A DNA stretch of 64,000 nucleotides from Parvibaculum sp035325945 (GTDB lineage: Bacteria; Pseudomonadota; Alphaproteobacteria; Parvibaculales; Parvibaculaceae), in the NCBI RefSeq assembly GCF_035325945.1, contig NZ_DAOKYX010000010.1, forward strand, positions 1 to 64,000. The letters are read 5' to 3'. Under the pieces are notes generated by a model. The model was not told where the DNA came from. It worked only from the letters and a program-made list of their open reading frames with translations, and ran no database searches. A program made the position numbers and the translations under genes. Numbering within the stretch: the stretch's first letter is position 1; the number at the start of each line of letters is the position of its first letter. Below, piece after piece: positions 62,746 to 64,000 of this stretch.

Positions 62746-63705
62746 TCACCTGGCCGGCGTGGTGAAGACCTGGCCGGGATAGATGAGATCCGGATCGCGG
62801 ATCTGATCCTTGTTGGCCTCGTAGATCACCGTGTAGCGGAAGCCGGAGCCATAGAGATCGCGGGCGATGTTCCACAGATTGTTGCCCGGCTGAATGACGA
62901 CCTGGCCCTTCCTGAGCGCCTCCAGAACCTTGCCCGGCTCGCCGCGCTCGAAGGGCAGCTCGACACGGGCAACGACCTTGCCAGCCTGATCGATCTGGTC
63001 GATGCGGAGCGCATATTGTCCGGGCTCGATCGTGGCCGACGGCCTCAGCTCCCAATGGCCCTGCGCATTGGCCACCGCATCGCCCACCGGCTTGCCGCCG
63101 ATATAGACGCGGATCGAGGCGCCGGGATCGGCCTTGCCCGAAATGATGAGATTGCCGCGCTCGTCATAGTCAACGGCCTCGAGGACGAGATTGCCCGCAT
63201 CGGAGGGAACGCCGGGGCCTTGCAGGATGCGGCTCGCCTTGCCGGGTTCCGACATGACGACGAGAGCGGGCTTGTCCTTCTGCTCGGGCACATTGACGGC
63301 GACTGACTGGACGCTGTCGCGCGTGGAGCCGTCGGGGTTCCGCGCCGTGAGCGTGATGACGATGTCGCCGGGCTGAAGCGGCTTGTCGAGAACGGCGACC
63401 CATTCGCCATTGGCATCGGCCGTCGCGGTGCCGACCACCGCGCCATTCGCCTTGATCTCGACCTCGGCGCCGGGCAGCGCACGGCCGGCCACGACCGTCG
63501 AGCCATCGCGTTCGACGCGAACGATGTCGAATGTCGGAACGGCCTTGTCCTCGACTGCGGCGCCCGTCTCCGGCCGTGTCTGCTCTGTCTGCTCCGCAGG
63601 CGCCGGAGGTGTTTCCCCGCGCTTGTGAAAGAAATAGAAGTATCCCCCGACGACAAGCGCCAGAACGACGGCAATGGCCGCCCCCAGCAATCCGGTATTA
63701 CGCAT
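62746..63705 (-). CDS. LysM domain protein with Ig-like modules
   Basis: A 319-residue single-pass membrane protein. The anchor is GAAIAVVLALVVGGYFYFF (about 8-26), then a Pro/Glu/Thr-rich linker, a bacterial Ig-like fold (VERDGSTVVAGRALPGAEVEI, then ANGEWVAVLDKPLQPG), a second one, and a C-terminal LysM module VIQPGNNLWNIARDLYG with YPGQVFTTP. It should bind peptidoglycan. The gene is divergent from the LOG-family gene. Its role is unknown; it may scaffold wall enzymes. Confidence 0.9.
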   Translation of the reverse strand: MRNTGLLGAAIAVVLALVVGGYFYFFHKRGETPPAPAEQTEQTRPETGAAVEDKAVPTFDIVRVERDGSTVVAGRALPGAEVEIKANGAVVGTATADANGEWVAVLDKPLQPGDIVITLTARNPDGSTRDSVQSVAVNVPEQKDKPALVVMSEPGKASRILQGPGVPSDAGNLVLEAVDYDERGNLIISGKADPGASIRVYIGGKPVGDAVANAQGHWELRPSATIEPGQYALRIDQIDQAGKVVARVELPFERGEPGKVLEALRKGQVVIQPGNNLWNIARDLYGSGFRYTVIYEANKDQIRDPDLIYPGQVFTTPAR

Positions 63706-63843
63706 CGACCTCAGCCCCTTCCCTGATCAGCCGAACCCTTTTCGCATCGCGCGAAAAAAGGCATGGTAAATTTCGTACCGTGCCGGGACGTTTTACCGGC
63801 GCGACCGCAAGATTAGCCCTTACCCTGCAAATAAGGCACCACT

Positions 63844-64000
63844 GTGAAGCCCTCTTTTCCCCCGGCCGGGCGCTCCACCGGCAAGCTCGCAAGCGTCTGC
63901 GTCTATTGCGGATCGAGCGCCGGCAACGACCCGGCGCTCATGGAGGCGGCGGCCGCGTTCGGCAGCATTCTCGCCAGGCAGGGCGTTGAGCTTGTCTATG
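63844..64000 (+). CDS. LOG-family protein (TIGR00730, partial, 3' end outside window)
   Basis: The GTG at 63844 has AAGG eight bases upstream and opens a frame that runs off the window. It reads LASVCVYCGSSAGNDPALMEAA and GSILARQGVELVY, the N-terminus of LOG (cytokinin riboside monophosphate phosphoribohydrolase-like) proteins. Bacterial members cleave nucleotide monophosphates. It is divergent from the LysM gene. Only 52 codons are visible. Confidence 0.85.
   Translation, partial: MKPSFPPAGRSTGKLASVCVYCGSSAGNDPALMEAAAAFGSILARQGVELVY

Noticed and set aside
63738..63763. A-rich near-hairpin in the LysM/LOG intergenic region
   Set aside because: The arms are imperfect (two extra A) and no matching terminator position exists between divergent genes.
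1..64000. CRISPR arrays, insertion sequences, prophage, tRNA or rRNA genes
   Set aside because: I looked for regular repeats, transposase or integrase motifs and cloverleaf-like runs and saw none.

Overview
The window is a chromosomal segment of a GC-rich alphaproteobacterium. The evidence is the dense coding, the NnrR-type and FNR/FixK-type operators, homospermidine synthase, CtrA-like sites, a PleC/PdhS-style histidine kinase, and the PssA/Psd and Atm1-type gene set. A Parvibaculum-like or other Hyphomicrobiales host is a guess from the lipid and acyl-CoA gene content, not a proof. I see no insertion sequence, prophage, CRISPR array, rRNA or tRNA gene. Two 100-N runs (50319-50418, 57800-57899) are assembly gaps.

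Layout. (1) 1-4.6 kb: a partial fucosyltransferase-like gene, then a denitrification/NO module: DUF1858 protein, Crp/Fnr regulator (NnrR-like), copper nitrite reductase NirK and NnrS. Three palindromes of the form TTGCK-N4-CGCAA lie upstream of DUF1858, nirK and nnrS. (2) 4.6-6 kb: homospermidine synthase. (3) 6.1-22.9 kb: a low-oxygen maintenance region. Two operons start with the same 14-bp FNR/FixK box in opposite orientations: hpf-adh-ftsH-DUF3775, and ppsA-ABC-GH1-GH2-PAS. Convergent to them are a PfkB-type phosphofructokinase and an MBL/beta-CASP protein, followed by an acetyl-CoA hydrolase/transferase. The ABC protein has a decayed ATP site. (4) 22.9-31.2 kb: alpha-2-macroglobulin plus PBP1C, a periplasmic defence and repair pair. 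(5) 31.4-40.1 kb: acyl/alcohol catabolism. A five-gene minus-strand operon (SDR, ACAD10/11-like dehydrogenase, SDR, Zn-alcohol dehydrogenase, APH-type kinase) faces a TetR regulator, followed by an HSL-type hydrolase, a DsbA-like isomerase, a further SDR and a PaaI thioesterase. (6) 40.1-46.9 kb: an orphan ModA, YaiI, a metal-dependent hydrolase, and a PotF-PotH-PotI importer without ATPase, with an amidase downstream. (7) 47.4-49.3 kb: ilvD. (8) 49.4-58.9 kb: a Q/R-rich glycine-zipper secreted protein, UppP, a sensor histidine kinase, a PilZ-methyltransferase fusion, an MMPL/RND exporter and a second methyltransferase. (9) 58.9-64 kb: pssA, psd, an Atm1-type ABC exporter, a LysM protein, and the start of a LOG-family gene.

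The strongest new signals are regulatory. The three NnrR-like boxes fix the start of the DUF1858 gene, and two of them have identical spacing to their starts. The duplicated FNR/FixK 14-mer defines a candidate regulon for surviving oxygen limitation (ribosome hibernation, membrane proteolysis, gluconeogenic PEP synthesis, glucan/glycoside use). The other leads are the split ACAD10/11-type kinase plus dehydrogenase operon, and the PilZ-methyltransferase/kinase/exporter locus with CtrA-like sites. All functional calls come from motif reading; no search was run.
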